DNA from: CAVRUD01 sp963849635
Lineage (GTDB): Bacteria > Chloroflexota > Chloroflexia > Thermomicrobiales > UBA6265
Reading direction: 5' to 3'
NCBI GenBank assembly: GCA_963849635.1
Contig: CAWKIA010000028.1
Coordinates: forward strand, 141,952-205,951
Length of the DNA stretch: 64,000 bases
The position numbers were made by a program, and so were the translations under genes. The stretch's first letter is position 1. Every line of letters begins with the position of its first letter. Below are positions 28,160 to 39,154 of this stretch, in pieces. The notes below the pieces were generated by a model. That model was not told the origin of the DNA, searched no databases, and saw only the letters and a list, made by a program, of their open reading frames with translations.

Positions 28160-29093
28160 CGCACGCGCACCCGTGGATCGAGCACCGTGTAGAGGATGTC
28201 GACGAGGAGATTGATCGCGACGATGAGCGTCGCCAGGGCCACGACACAGGCGACGATGAGCGGCAGGTCGCGCCGCTCGATTGCCTGGATGAGCAGGGAG
28301 CCGATGCCCGGCCACCCGAAGATGGTCTCGATCGAGACCGCGCCGGTCAGCAGGGCGGCCGTTTCGTCACCAGCGATCGTGATGACCGGGAGCGCGGCAT
28401 TGCGAAGCGCGTGACCGACCACTACGGTCCGCTCCCGCAACCCTTTGGCGCGGGCAGTGGTGACGTACGCCAGGCGGAGTTGCGCGCCCAGGCCGTCGCG
28501 GATCATCTGGGTCAGCCTGCCCATCGGCCGCGCCGCGAGCGCGATCGCCGGCAGCACCACGAAGCTCGGCCCCCCATAGCCGGAGGTGGGTAGCAGATCA
28601 AACTCCACCGCGAACAGCGAGATCAGCATCAGCCCAAGCCAAAAGTCCGCGATGGAGACGCCGCCGAAGCTGATCACGGTCGACAGGCGTTCGGCCGCCG
28701 AACCGGGCTTGAGAGCCGAGATAAGGCCGAGCGCCAACGCCGGGACGATCGCGAATCCGAGCGTGGCCGCGACGAGGTAGAGCGTCCTCGGCAGCCGGTC
28801 GAGGACGACGTCGCGCGCCGGAACCCGCTGCCAGAGGGACTCGCCGAAATCGCCCCGCGCCGTGTCGGTCATGTATCGTGCGAACCGCTCGCCCAGCGGA
28901 TCATTGAGGCCAAGGCGCTCCCGCAGGGCATCGGCCTGCTCCTCGCTCGCCTCCGGGCGCAGCATCAGCCGGGCCGGATCGCCGATCGCGTTCGTGATGA
29001 AGAACACGACGGCGACAAGCCCGACGATGACGGCGGCTGAATAGGCGAACCGCTGGATCAGGTACCCGGCGATGGGCGTTCGTCCTTTCCCAT
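28156..29093 (-). CDS. ABC transporter permease, DppB-type
   Basis: About 310 residues. The first helix reads IAGYLIQRFAYSAAVIVGLV, but the nearest ATG (29093, MGKDERP) is in another frame, so a one-base error near 29080 is likely; a GTG at 29007 would cut off the first helix. Conserved features are DPARLMLRPEASEEQADALR, LGLNDPLGERFARYM and the EAA-like loop YVTTARAKGLRERTVVVGHA. It precedes and overlaps the DppC-type gene. Confidence 0.85.
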
Positions 29094-29143
29094 GTCACCG
29101 GCGCCGCCGAGAGCGGGCGGGCACCGTTGGCTTTCAGGCCAAG

Positions 29144-30764
29144 TCAGGCGAGTGAAATCTCCTTGACCAGCATGAAGCCATCCAACCGGGGTTCCCAGAC
29201 GATGTCCGCGGACGTGCCGTAGAGGAACGCGAGGTGGATGATTGGGATGATCGACTTGCCCTCGTTAAACACCCGGGTGACCTCAGCGAACGCCACCGCG
29301 CGCTCGTCGCCGGTCAGGGGGTTGGCCGCGTCGATGAGCGCGTCGACCTCTGGGTCACAGTAGCTGGCCACTCCGCCGCTGCATCGGTACCAGCTCGCCG
29401 CTGTGAGGCCAACGTCCATCAGCTCGTTCCCGTGGGAGAGCGTGGCGATCCAACCACGGTCGGCGGGGATCTCGTCGTAGGGCAGGATGAACTGTTCTTG
29501 ATAGGCGGCGTGCTCGATGATCTCGGCCGTCACGTTCAAACCGATCTCAGACAGGGCACCGGCTACATACTGCCCCAGCTCCTCGGCCCGGAGGTACGAC
29601 CCGCGTCGAATCGCCACGACGAGCGGCGCCGACACGTCGACGCCCTCGGCGGCGGCGGCCTCGACCAGCGACTTCGCCTGCTCTGGGTCGTATGGGGTCG
29701 GCTGAAGGTCGGCGTTGTATCCGAGCGCCGACGGCCCCACGAGCTGGGTCGCTACATCGCCGCTGCCGAATAGTGAATCGACCACCTGCTGGGTGTCGAT
29801 CGCATGAGCGATCGCCTGCCGCACCCGGAGGTCGGCGAGCGTGGGATGCGGCGTGTCGAGCCGCAGCGGCACGGTTTCGACGCTCAGCGCCTCCTTGCAC
29901 ACCGGAGCGGTGCCACACTCGTCTGGTCCCAGGAACCGCGCGATCTGGACCTCGCCGGCCGTGACCTGGGATGCGCGCACGGCGGACTCCGGTCGCCAGA
30001 CGTAGGTCACCTCTTGAATTGATTGGGCGCCGTGCGCGTCTTGCGCGCTGTTGCCCCACCACTCCGGGTAGGCCTCAAGTCGGATCGAGTCACCTCGCGC
30101 CCACTCCGCGAAGCGGTACGGCCCGGTTCCGACCGGGCTATCGACCAACGATTCGGGATCCTCCTGGATTTGCTGCATGCTCGGCAGGGTGCCGAAGTAG
30201 AGCGTGGCCGGCAGGGTCGGGTCGGGCTCGGCGGTCTGGACGTCGAGGGTATATTCGTCGACCGCGCTCGCGGTAATCTGCGGAGCCCATGAACTGGGCG
30301 ATGTCAAACGCGTTGTCGGGCGACCAGGTGTAGTTGACGCCGAACGCCGCGACTTCCGCGTTCAGAGCTTCGCCGTTATGGAACGTCACGCCCTGCCGGA
30401 GGGTGAACCGGATCGTCCGCTGGTCCAACCACTCCCAGGCGGTTGCGAGTTCGCCGACGAGTTCGTTCGTGACGGGATCGCGGTTGAGCAGCGCCTCGTT
30501 CGTGTTCCGCAGCACTGGATGCCCGTCAATACTGAAGGCATTCCACCACTCGAGCGTTGATGGCTCCGCGGCCAGGGAGATCGTGATCCCGCCCGAGGGA
30601 CTCGCCCCCTGTGCTCCAGCGCCGCGGGTGAATCCGGTGTTCGTGCCGGAGAGTGCCGCCGCTGCCGCGGCCCCGGCAGCCGCCCGCCCGAGGGTTCTCC
30701 GCGAGAATCGGGACAACAGGTGACCGTGCGCGCGAACGAGACGTCGAAGATCACGATCCGACAT
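29144..30764 (-). CDS. ABC transporter substrate-binding protein, family 5, frameshifted
   Basis: About 540 residues from the ATG at 30764 with GAGGAGG 7 bases upstream. A twin-arginine leader (SRRTLGRAAAGAAAAAALSG) is followed by ITISLAAEPSTLEWWNAF, the SBP_bac_5 entry, and LRQGVTFHNGEALNAEVAAF. One base change near 30290 joins NAFDIAQFMGS to APQITASAVDEYTL. The rest shows SPVGTGPYRFAEWARGDSI and LRVRQAIAHAIDTQQVV. It would capture a peptide or similar solute outside the membrane for the two permeases downstream. Confidence 0.87.
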
Positions 30765-30887
30765 GGACAAACCTCCTCGGGACACCGAGGTTTACGCTCC
30801 AAAGGTACCAATGCAGTTATTCTCTACTTATCGATCAAGAACGTCAATAACACCAACCCGCCTGGCGGTTGGGAGGCCGGAAGTGCC

Positions 30888-32117
30888 CTAGCGCGAGATC
30901 GTCAACTCCGTGTCATTGCCGTACGAGCTCGAGTCGATCCAGAGCTGATCGTCGAGGATGCGGCGGGCGCGGAATGGGCTCATCTCCAGCAGCGATGAAG
31001 CGCCGGTGGTAATCCACTGTGCCAGGCAGATGCCGATCGCCGGGGAGGTCTTGAACGAGGTGCCGCTGTCGCCGGCCATCACGAACAGGCCCGGAATCCC
31101 GGGGATCTGGTCGATGATCGGGTGCCCGTCCGGGCTGCCCATCACCATCCCGGCCCAACAGCCACGCATCTGGGCATGGGCATAGGCCGGGAAGCGCGCC
31201 GCCAGGGCACCGCGGGCCATCTCGACGAAGGCCGCTTCGGCGGTCTCCTCGTAGGTGTCGGGATCGTGCGGCCTGGACCCGCTCTCGACGCCGATCAGTG
31301 TCGAGGCAAGGCCTTCCGGCCGGAACCAGGATCGTTGGGTCGTGTCGATGACGACACAATGGCGGCGGCGGGGATCGACTTCGGGCGGCTGGCGGAAGAC
31401 CACGACCTGAATCCGGCGGGGCACGAGCTTCAGGTCGACATCGAGCGGCATCAGCAACCTGTCCGCCCAGGCGCCGCCAGCGAGCACGACGGTGCTGGTC
31501 GCGATGGTTCCCCGGTTGGTCGAGACGCCGGTGACCCGGTCGCCCTCGGTCAAAATCTCGATCGCTTCGGTCTCGGGGCAGATCGTCGCCCCGCCCGCCT
31601 GGGCGGCGGCGATAAAGCCGTACAGCGTGCCGACGGGATCGGCGAAGCCGGAGTTCGGCTCGTAGGCGCCATAGGTCAGGTCGTCCACCCTCAGTAGCGG
31701 CTCGATCTCGGCCAGCTCGGCGGCGGAGACGACCTGGGTCTCGATCCCGACACCTTGCAGGGCGGAGACGTTGGCCCGCAACGCTCCCTCAAACTCAGGC
31801 GCCACAACTTGGACGAAGCCCGGAGCCTCGAACCCAGGCGAGCCATACCCGACCTCCGCGTCCCACTCGCGGAAGATCCGCAGGCTCTCCCTCGTCAGAA
31901 TCGCTTCGTGGGTGTTGGCGTAGTGACAGCGGACGAGGGCTCCTGACTTGCCCGTGGCGCCGGCCCCGAGTTGCCGCCGCTCCAGCAGGACGACGTCTTT
32001 GATCCCGTGTTTGGTCAATTGGAATGCGGTCGAAGCACCGTTGACCCCGCCGCCGATGACGACGACCTCGGCGGAAGAGGGAAGTGGCGTCTGAGCAATC
32101 GCGGCGGGCTCTGCCAT
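30888..32117 (-). CDS. FAD-dependent oxidoreductase, DAO family (sarcosine oxidase beta-like)
   Basis: 409 residues from the ATG at 32117, preceded by AAGGAGA. The FAD motif VVVIGGGVNGASTAFQLTKHG is at residues 16-36 (part shown), and SGALVRCHYANTHEA matches the flavin-contact region of sarcosine/proline dehydrogenase subunits. The C-terminal FAD loop reads GHPIIDQIPGIPGLFVMAGD. Such enzymes oxidise N-methyl or secondary amines. It lies 123 bp upstream of the ABC binding protein on the same strand, so the transporter may import its substrate or a precursor. Confidence 0.88.
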   Translation of the reverse strand: MAEPAAIAQTPLPSSAEVVVIGGGVNGASTAFQLTKHGIKDVVLLERRQLGAGATGKSGALVRCHYANTHEAILTRESLRIFREWDAEVGYGSPGFEAPGFVQVVAPEFEGALRANVSALQGVGIETQVVSAAELAEIEPLLRVDDLTYGAYEPNSGFADPVGTLYGFIAAAQAGGATICPETEAIEILTEGDRVTGVSTNRGTIATSTVVLAGGAWADRLLMPLDVDLKLVPRRIQVVVFRQPPEVDPRRRHCVVIDTTQRSWFRPEGLASTLIGVESGSRPHDPDTYEETAEAAFVEMARGALAARFPAYAHAQMRGCWAGMVMGSPDGHPIIDQIPGIPGLFVMAGDSGTSFKTSPAIGICLAQWITTGASSLLEMSPFRARRILDDQLWIDSSSYGNDTELTISR

Positions 32118-32274
32118 CAAATTCTCCTTGGCAATCAGGGCCGGACAATCTCGCCAGCCTATCCAGGAATGCGGCCGCTGGCAAACCAACGGTGAGCAAC
32201 ACGCCCACCTCGGCTATGCTGATCAACGCCGCCCCTCATGTTGGGCCACACGTACGACGCCGAGTTGGACGGTC

Positions 32275-32620
32275 ATGTCAGACACCATGCCACCCGAAGC
32301 CCCGCCCGATCCAATCGAAGAGCTCATCGACTTCCTCACGCCCGCCGTCACCGACATCTTGCTCCGCCTGGAGGCGGACGAGTTCACGACTATCGACTTC
32401 ATCGAGGTGCTCAAGTCCGATCCTACCGCCAACGCCGCCTTCGAAGAGGCGGTACGGCTCTGGGGAGAGCAGGATCGCTACTCGCGGATGGTCGTCCACG
32501 GTCAGGTGATCCCGCTCATCCTGCGCCGCTCGGGACTCGTCGATTGGGTCGGGTACGGCGCACGGCCAGGCCGACGACTATGCCGTCCCCGCCTGGTGGC
32601 GCCTGCGCACCGGACAATGA
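32275..32620 (+). CDS. small acidic hypothetical protein, frameshifted at its end
   Basis: About 115 residues from the ATG at 32275. An acidic helical body (PIEELIDFLTPAVTDILLRL, EFTTIDFIEVLKSDPTANAA) is followed by WGEQDRYSRMVVHGQVIPLI. Near 32565 a one-base shift gives the more natural end HGQADDYAVPAWWRLRTGQ with a TGA at 32618-32620; the unshifted frame runs on into Arg-rich noise. No family named; a similar end (VPAWWRLR) is seen in small conserved proteins of Chloroflexota. Confidence 0.6.
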
Positions 32621-32970
32621 TGGCGAGGATTCGTCGAACTTTACCTTCGCCTCGGTAAAGAGCCGGGCAATCAGCGTACAATGACCTTGGCATGGGGCAC
32701 GATGGGATCCATCGTGTCTCCCGTACATGTGGCGGAGGTTTCGGGCGCTTCCCGAGCGACGAGCCATCGTGTGTGAGGACGGAGCACTGGTAAGGCGGTT
32801 TGGCGTCGGTTGTTGACCGGATCCCAACTGCTCACATGTGCCGCATCGCCTGGTCTCCCGGTCCGAGCGCTCCGCGACTTCGGACTGGATGACCGCAAAT
32901 TCCCCACGGACTCCCGGCCCTATGGACGATTCGGCGGCCGGGACCAACCTACCAGCGAAATGGAAGGCAG
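32621..32970. other. intergenic region upstream of ftsH
   Basis: 350 bp with no convincing gene. It presumably carries the ftsH promoter, but I cannot point to a clear -35/-10 pair or heat-shock operator. Confidence 0.5.
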
Positions 32971-35144
32971 ATGCAGCAACCGAACGGGAACAAGCCCTCC
33001 CGCAACCCCCTCCGCGGCAATGACCGCAACCAGGAGGGCGGAAAGCAGGGCCAGGGACAAGGTAAGGGCAAGCCAGACGCGCCGCGCCGCCCCCGCATTC
33101 CAACATGGATCGTCGGCGTCCTCATTCTCGGCCTCCTGGGCTGGAACGCGTGGCGGATCTTCGGGCCGGACGACGGCGAATCCCGCATTACCGTGCCGTA
33201 CTCCGTCCTCGTCGCCCAGGTCGAGGCAGGCAACGTCGCCGAGGTAACAATCTCCGACACCCACGTCAACGCCGATCTCAATCAGGAGATCGTCTTCGAT
33301 TCCGACACCAACCAGGTCGTCACTGACGCCCCCTCGGATCCCCCCTCCTCATTCAAGGAGGACACCGAGATTCGGGCGGAGATGCCCCCCGCGACCGACA
33401 TCAGCGTCTCGCTCCTGCCGGTCCTGGAGGAGCAGGGCGTTACCATCACAGGCAATCATGACAGCGGATCGATCTGGACAAGCATTCTGATCAGCTTCTT
33501 GCCGTTCCTGCTCTTCCTCGGCCTGATCATCTTCATGGGTCGCCAGATGACGCGCGGCCAGCAGAATGTCTTCGGCTTCGGCCGTAGCCAGGCGCGCCAG
33601 AACGATCCGGAGCGGCCGCAGGTCACCTTCGCTGATGTTGCGGGTGAGGACGAGGCGAAGCAGGAACTGACGGAAGTCGTCGACTTCCTTCGCAACCCGG
33701 CCAAGTACCACCAGCTCGGCGCCCGCCTGCCGCGCGGCGTGCTCCTCGTCGGCCCTCCAGGCACCGGCAAGACCCTGACCGCCCGCGCGGTCGCCGGCGA
33801 AGCTGGCGTGCCCTTCTTCAGCATCTCCGCCTCGGAGTTCGTCGAGATGTTCGTCGGTGTCGGCGCCAGCCGCGTCCGCGATCTCTTCGAAAAGGCCAAG
33901 GCGACACTCGCCGGCCATCATCTTCATCGATGAACTCGATGCCGTTGGCCGGCAGCGATTCGCCGGTCTCGGCGGTTCGAACGACGAGCGCGAGCAGACG
34001 CTGAACCAGCTCCTCGTCGAGATGGATGGCTTCGACACGAATGTCAGGAAGTGATCGTCATGGCGGCGACCAACCGGCCCGACGTGCTCGATCCCGCCTT
34101 GCTGCGCCCGGGCCGGTTCGACCGTCAGGTGACTGTCGGTCTGCCCGACCGGAAGGGGCGCGAGGCGATCCTCGCGATCCACTCTCGTGGCATTCCGGTC
34201 GCCAAGGCGTCGAACTGCGCATCGATCGCCCGAGTCGACGACCGGCTTTTCCGGCGCCGATCTCTCCAACCTCGTCAACGAAGCGGCGCTGACCGCCGCA
34301 CGCCGGAACCGCAAAGAGATCATGACGGCCGATTTCGAGGAGGCGCTCGACAAGATCCTTCTCGGCACCACGCGCGGCGGCCTGATGAACGCGCAGGAGC
34401 GCGAGGTCGTCGCGTACCACGAAGCTGGCCACGCGCTGGTCGCCCACTTCACGCCGGGCTCCGATCCGCTCCGCAAGGTCACCATCGTGCCGCGTGGCCG
34501 CGCCGCTCGGCGTGACCGATGCACGATGCCCGAAGAGGACCGCCACAACTACAGCCGCACCTATCTGCTCGGCCGGCTGGCGATGGCGCTCGGTGGCCGT
34601 GCAGCCGAGATGATCGTCTACGACGAAGTCACGACCGGCGCTGAGAGCGATCTCAAGGAGGCCACCGCACTGGCGCGCCGGATGGTCGGCATCTGGGGCA
34701 TGAGCGATGAGGTCGGCGCCGGTTTACCTGGGCGCCGGCGAGGAGCACGTCTTCCTTGGGCGCGAGATCACCCAGGACAAGGCCTTCTCCGACCCACCGC
34801 CCAGCGGCTCGACAAAGCCGTTCGCGAGATGGTCGAGGGCGCGCTCTCACGGGCGCTCGACCTGAACCGGCGCTACCGCAGGCAGCTGGATGCCCTGGTC
34901 GCCGCCCTGCTTGAGCGGGAGACGCTGGATCTGTCCGAGGTTCAGGAGATCTTCGGCCCGGCCGACGCCCCTGGCGACGATCCGGAGGTCGGCATCTCGC
35001 CCCAGCAGCCCGCTACCCGCCAGCAGGGCGCCACGCCGGTGAGCACCGGCGCGACAACCATCGGCTCCGGAGCGGGCGCTCCGTCCAATCTCGGTCAGCC
35101 CGCCGGTAACCAGTCGGCCGAGCCAAAACTCGTCCGACTCCTGA
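32971..35144 (+). CDS. ftsH: ATP-dependent zinc metalloprotease FtsH, several frameshifts
   Basis: About 720 residues reconstructed over several frames. Two membrane spans (WIVGVLILGLLGWNAW; SIWTSILISFLPFLLFL) enclose a periplasmic domain. The AAA module has Walker A GVLLVGPPGTGKTLTARAVA and Walker B AIIFIDELDAVG, then ATNRPDVLDPALLRPGRFDR; the protease site is VVAYHEAGHALVAHF. Frame changes are needed near 33905, 34045, 34225, in compensating pairs near 34490-34515 and 34720-34790, and at the end near 35125, giving a stop at 35142-35144 before the terminator. FtsH degrades membrane and regulatory proteins. All key residues survive, so consensus errors are the likely cause. Confidence 0.92.
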
Positions 35145-35167
35145 CCTCAATTCAATTCATATTGACG

Positions 35168-35197
35168 CGCCGCCCGCCGGTATTCCGGCGGGCGGCG
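35168..35197 (+). terminator. rho-independent-type terminator after ftsH
   Basis: Perfect 13-base arms (CGCCGCCCGCCGG and its complement) around TATT, followed by TTGTCGTT. It lies 23 bp after the proposed ftsH stop. Confidence 0.85.
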
Positions 35198-35654
35198 TTG
35201 TCGTTCACGGGATCATCGTGCGACTACATTGACGACCGGGTTGCGCTCCACCAAGATGCTCGTATCCAGGTCTCCGGCGAGGTTGCCGGGCCAAGAGTGA
35301 ACGCGCCGTCTGGCAAGCAGGTTGGCTGGGAACCGTATGCCGACATCTCCTGCATCGAGCCCAGAATCCGGAACCCGCGCGCATGAATCCAACGCCACTG
35401 GTCGCTGGGCGTCGTGCGGACCTTCCCCCACAGCCGACTCCGTTCATCGGACGAGAGGCAGAGATCGAGGCGATCTGCGCGCTTCTTCGTCGACCGGATG
35501 TCCGCCTCGTGACGCTGACCGGGCCGGGCGGCTCCGGCAAGACCCGAACATCGATCGAGGTCGCGACCGCACTTGAGGGCGATTTCGATGCCGGTGTGCG
35601 GTATGTCTCGCTCGCGCCGGTGGGCGATTCAGGGCTGGTTGGCTCGCCGATTGC

Positions 35655-37090
35655 CAACGATTAGTGGGTCACCGGGGTGGCGGATGACAACGGGGCACCT
35701 CTCTGGTACGGGTACGGTGACGAAGCCGCCCAGACCGCGGAGGTGCCCGCATGCCCCAGTCTGCCACACCCGTCTTCCGCTTCGGCGGACCGGCCACCCT
35801 GCCGCTGGAGGCGACCTTCGATGGCGGGCGCCTGACCTCCGACGGCGGCCTGCCGTGGCTGGCCGAGGCCGAGGCTGCCCTCGGGCTGTGCGCGCTTCGC
35901 CGGCGCCGTGCCCGAGTGGCGCACGGGCCCGGTGGTCCACCCCGTCGCCGCGCTGGTCCGCCAGCGCGTCTTCCAGATCGCCTGCGGCTACGAGGACCAG
36001 GACGACGCCGACGCGTTGCGCACCGACCCGCTGCTGAAGCTGGTGTGCGGCCGGCTGCCCGAGACCGGGGCCGACCTGGCCAGCCAGCCGACGCTCTCCC
36101 GCCTGGAGAACGCCGTCGACGAGGCGCCTGCGCCCGGCTGGCCGACGCTGCTCGCCGCCTACCTGCGAGAGCGCGGGCGCGACGGCCGCCCCTGCCGGAT
36201 CCTGCTCGACCTGGACGGCACCGACGACCCGACCCACGGCGACCAGGAGGGCGCGGCCTACCACGGCTACTACCGCCAGCACATGTACCACCCGCTGCTG
36301 ATCTTCGATGGCGAGACCGGCCAGCTCCTCGCCGCCGTCCTGCGCCCTGGCAACGCCCACGCCAGCCAGGGCGCGGTCACCGTGCTGGAGCGGCTGGTGC
36401 CCGCGCTGCGGGGGCGCTGGCCGGGCGTGGCCATCGAACTCCGCGCCGACAGCGGCTTCGCGGTGCCGGCCCTCTACGCGTTCTGCGAGGAGGCGGGCAT
36501 CGGCTACACGATCGGCCTGGTTCCCAACCCGCGCCTCGCGGCGCTCGCCGCGCCGCTGCTGGCCGAGGCCGAGCAGCGGCGGGACGACACCGGCGCGGAG
36601 AAGGTGCGCCTGGCCGGGGAGGCGTCCTACCGGGCGGCCACCTGGCCGCGGGCGCGGCGGGTGGTCTTCAAGGCCGAGGTCCTGGCCAAGGGGCCGAACA
36701 CCCGCTTCGTGGTGACCAGCCGCGCCGCCGAGCCGGCGGCCCTCTACGACTGGTACGTCGACCGAGGCGAGCCGGAGGGCTGGATCAAGGACTTCAAGCG
36801 GGCCTGCTTCGGCGACCGCCTCTCCTGCCACCGCTTCCTCGCCAACCAGTTCCGCCTGCTCCTGCACGCGGCTGCCTACTGGCTGCTGGACACCCTGCGC
36901 CGTTGGCTGGTGGCCCGCGCCGTGCCGCGGGTGCAACTCGACACGCTGCGGCTCCGCCTTCTCAAGGTCGGCGGCCGCGTCTGGCAACAGACCGACCGCG
37001 TCCGCCTGCGCCTCGCGTCCAGTCATCCGGGGCAGCCCCTCTGGGCGCACCTCGCCGCCGCACGCGGCCTCCGTGAATAATCCAGGCTAG
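35655..37090 (+). mobile_element. IS1380-type insertion sequence
   Basis: About 1.43 kb inserted in the STAND ATPase gene, bounded by where the ATPase frame stops and resumes. The right end reads GTGAATAATCCAGG directly after the transposase stop; the left end CGATTAGTGGGTCAC is a weaker match in inverse orientation, so the exact ends and target duplication are not settled. Confidence 0.75.
35751..37080 (+). CDS. IS1380-family transposase (DDE), one frameshift
   Basis: About 443 residues. The N-terminus (35751) reads FDGGRLTSDGGLPWLAEAEA, the family hallmark. A one-base change near 35895 joins it to GAVPEWRTGPVVHPVAALVR and the main frame to 37080. Catalytic acidic residues are expected in ILLDLDGTDDPTHGDQEG, in ELRADSGFAVPALY and near WIKDFKRACFGDRLSCHRF, which has the C-terminal E/D region. 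An opposite-strand open frame of 473 codons is a shadow of this gene. Confidence 0.87.
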
Positions 37091-37832
37091 GAGTCCTTGG
37101 TAGATCCGGGCAGACGCCGGTAGAGATGATCGTTGCGGCACTGCATGGTCGGCGTCTGCTGCTGGTGCTGGACAACTTCGAACAGTCCTGTTTGCCGCGC
37201 GTTGAAGTCGGACCTCCTCCGGGCCGCTTTCCAGGACTGAGTGACCTGCTGGAAGACGTCTGCCTGCGCCCGTTCGAAGTCACTGTCCGGCAAGGGCCGA
37301 ACGAGGGCCAGGAATACCTCGGCGCGCTGGCGATCAAGCTCTCCGACGGCGGCGCAATCGAGGAGGGTTATTTCGAACCTCCGATGGCGATGATTTCCCG
37401 GTGGTCGGGAAGGCCACGGGGGCGGTCCATCAGCATGCTGATCACCTTGGCCGACGGCCAGACGGTCTACGGCGTTGGCGTCGGCGAGCAGGAAGTCGGA
37501 GCCTGCGCTGGTCAGATGGGCGGACCGCTCGTCGGGCCAGAGCCGGGCGACATGGGCGACTGGGCGGTCCTCGATCTGGCGATCCAGCCCGGGCGCGCCG
37601 CTCCCAGATTTGCAGGGATGCCTTCAGTCGTGCCGGACTGCTTCGGTTCGGCTGCACCGAGCCGGCCGGACCGGGCGTATGCCGGGAGCCTGCTTGCAAT
37701 TCGGCTGCTGCGGGCGCGGGGACTTCATCTAGCCCACCTGACGATTCCTGGCCGGACCGATTCGAGATCGGCCAGGAAAATCGCTCCACTATTCCGACAT
37801 TACGATGCGCACATGCGCGGAGGGATCGCTTC

Positions 37833-38463
37833 ATGTACCTCTCCGCGGTCTTCGTTCTGATGCTCATGATCGGTCTTCTGGCCCCCTGCACCGAACTCCG
37901 GGTCCGCACTGGCCCAGGGGGCTACACCCATGCCGGCCGACACGGTGGTCTTGCCGCTCGCCCCCGACCCCGCCACGCCGCTGCACGGTCGAGCCACGCC
38001 CACGTGCCGAGGTTCAGGCCATCTGGGAAGAGATCAAGTGACGACGTCGACAGCGACGCCGGCGGCCGACCCCGCGCCATTCGACGCGCCGCACGGTGAA
38101 CCGGCCGAGGACGAGACCACCAGGCGACACGGCCGTCATAGTCGAGGTGATCGCCTGTACCGCCAACGGTAACTCGGGCCTGCAAGACGCCGCCCTCGTG
38201 ACCGATCGGCCATCTGCGCGACAGCAACAATCTGCTCGGTCTGCCGGAGGAAGAGTTCGAGGCATTCTTCACCGAGAGCCCGGAGCCGTCCGCTCGAGAG
38301 CACTGGCTGATGGTCTACGCCGTCGCCGACGTGATCGTCCTGCCGGATGGCCGCGATCGGAGCGCGACCGGACATCATCGTGCCGGGCCATGGCCATTAC
38401 CGCAACGACTATCTGATCTTCGCCGAGGTCGATGGCCGATGGCTGATCGACTTCAGTTACTAA
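37833..38463 (+). pseudogene. secreted small protein, decayed or frameshifted
   Basis: Begins MYLSAVFVLMLMIGLLAPCT, a signal-peptide- or lipoprotein-like leader with GTG-free ATG. Coding-like blocks then appear in different frames: VVLPLAPDPATPLHG, EVQAIWEEIK, NNLLGLPEEEFEAFFTESPE, REHWLMVYAVADVIVLPDGR and finally YRNDYLIFAEVDGRWLIDFS before TAA. The last blocks look like an NTF2/SnoaL-type fold. At least three frame changes are needed, so decay is as likely as sequencing error. The stretch before it (37190-37830) has open but unrecognised sequence. Confidence 0.4.
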
Positions 38464-38583
38464 GGACCGAACAGTTACCCCGTCGATTAGCGACGACCAG
38501 ACGCCCTACGGCGTGGACGAACAGGAAGTGGGCGCCTGCCCTTTGGCGTCCTATAGTTCGAACCCCAACAGGAGTCATGTCAG

Positions 38584-39027
38584 ATGAGCAACACCGCCTC
38601 CAGCGACCCGACCAACATCATCCGGGCGTTCTACGACGCCGTAAATACCAGCCAGATCGACCAGATTCGGCCGTATCTCGCTGACGACATCGTCGTGCAC
38701 ACCCTAATTCCGGGATTCGCACCCGGCCGTCAGGGATTCGAAGCATTCATGGGGCTCTACTACAGCGCATTTCCGGTGCAGCACATCGATGTGGAGCAGG
38801 TCATTTCCCAGGGCGACCGCGTAGCAGTGCTCCACACCCACCACCTGACCCACGGCGGTGAGTTCGCTGGGATTGCTCCCACCGGAAAGTCCGTGACGAT
38901 CGAAGGGCTCGAGCTCTACCGCATCTCCGGCGGGCAAATCGTCGAGATGTGGCATCACGATGACCTGCTCAGTCTTCTCCAGCAACTCGCTCCCGAACGG
39001 TTCGCCGCGCCGAGCACGCCGTCTTAG
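38584..39027 (+). CDS. SnoaL-like (NTF2-fold) protein, ester-cyclase type
   Basis: 147 residues, ribosome site AGGAG upstream. Matches the SnoaL polyketide-cyclase-like family: IIRAFYDAVNTSQIDQIRPY, LADDIVVHTLIPGFAPGRQG, a central FMGLYYSAFPVQHIDVEQVI and C-terminal GKSVTIEGLELYRISGGQIV then EMWHHDDLL. Most members have unknown substrates. It stands alone between decayed sequence and the molybdopterin enzyme. Confidence 0.85.
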   Translation: MSNTASSDPTNIIRAFYDAVNTSQIDQIRPYLADDIVVHTLIPGFAPGRQGFEAFMGLYYSAFPVQHIDVEQVISQGDRVAVLHTHHLTHGGEFAGIAPTGKSVTIEGLELYRISGGQIVEMWHHDDLLSLLQQLAPERFAAPSTPS

Positions 39028-39154
39028 GCTGGCGCACCTTTCCGCTCTGTCATCGCCGTAAGAACTCTGTCGTACCCGTTGCCTATCCTCGACAGCAGTA
39101 CGAGCGGAGAGCGCCTGGGCGCTCTGGCAAGCATGGCCGTGGGGATGGTGCGCA

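Larger units (their letters stand above)
35383..37190 (+). pseudogene. STAND/NB-ARC ATPase gene split by an IS1380-type insertion and truncated
   Basis: The 5' part (35383-35654) gives the usual start of LuxR-type STAND regulators: PLPPQPTPFIGREAEIEAI-like sequence, Walker A TLTGPGGSGKTRTSIEVATA and VRYVSLAPVGDSGLVGSPIA. Beyond the insertion, in frame, 37093-37185 continues LGVLGRSGQTPVEMIVAALH and GRRLLLVLDNFEQ, the Walker B of the same family. Similarity stops after the DNFEQ motif at about 37185, so the gene also lost its 3' part (arm, TPR and HTH). It is clearly non-functional. Confidence 0.8.

Noticed and set aside
35629..37050. 473-codon frame on the minus strand
   Set aside because: It is the shadow of the IS1380 transposase; its product is low-complexity and matches nothing.
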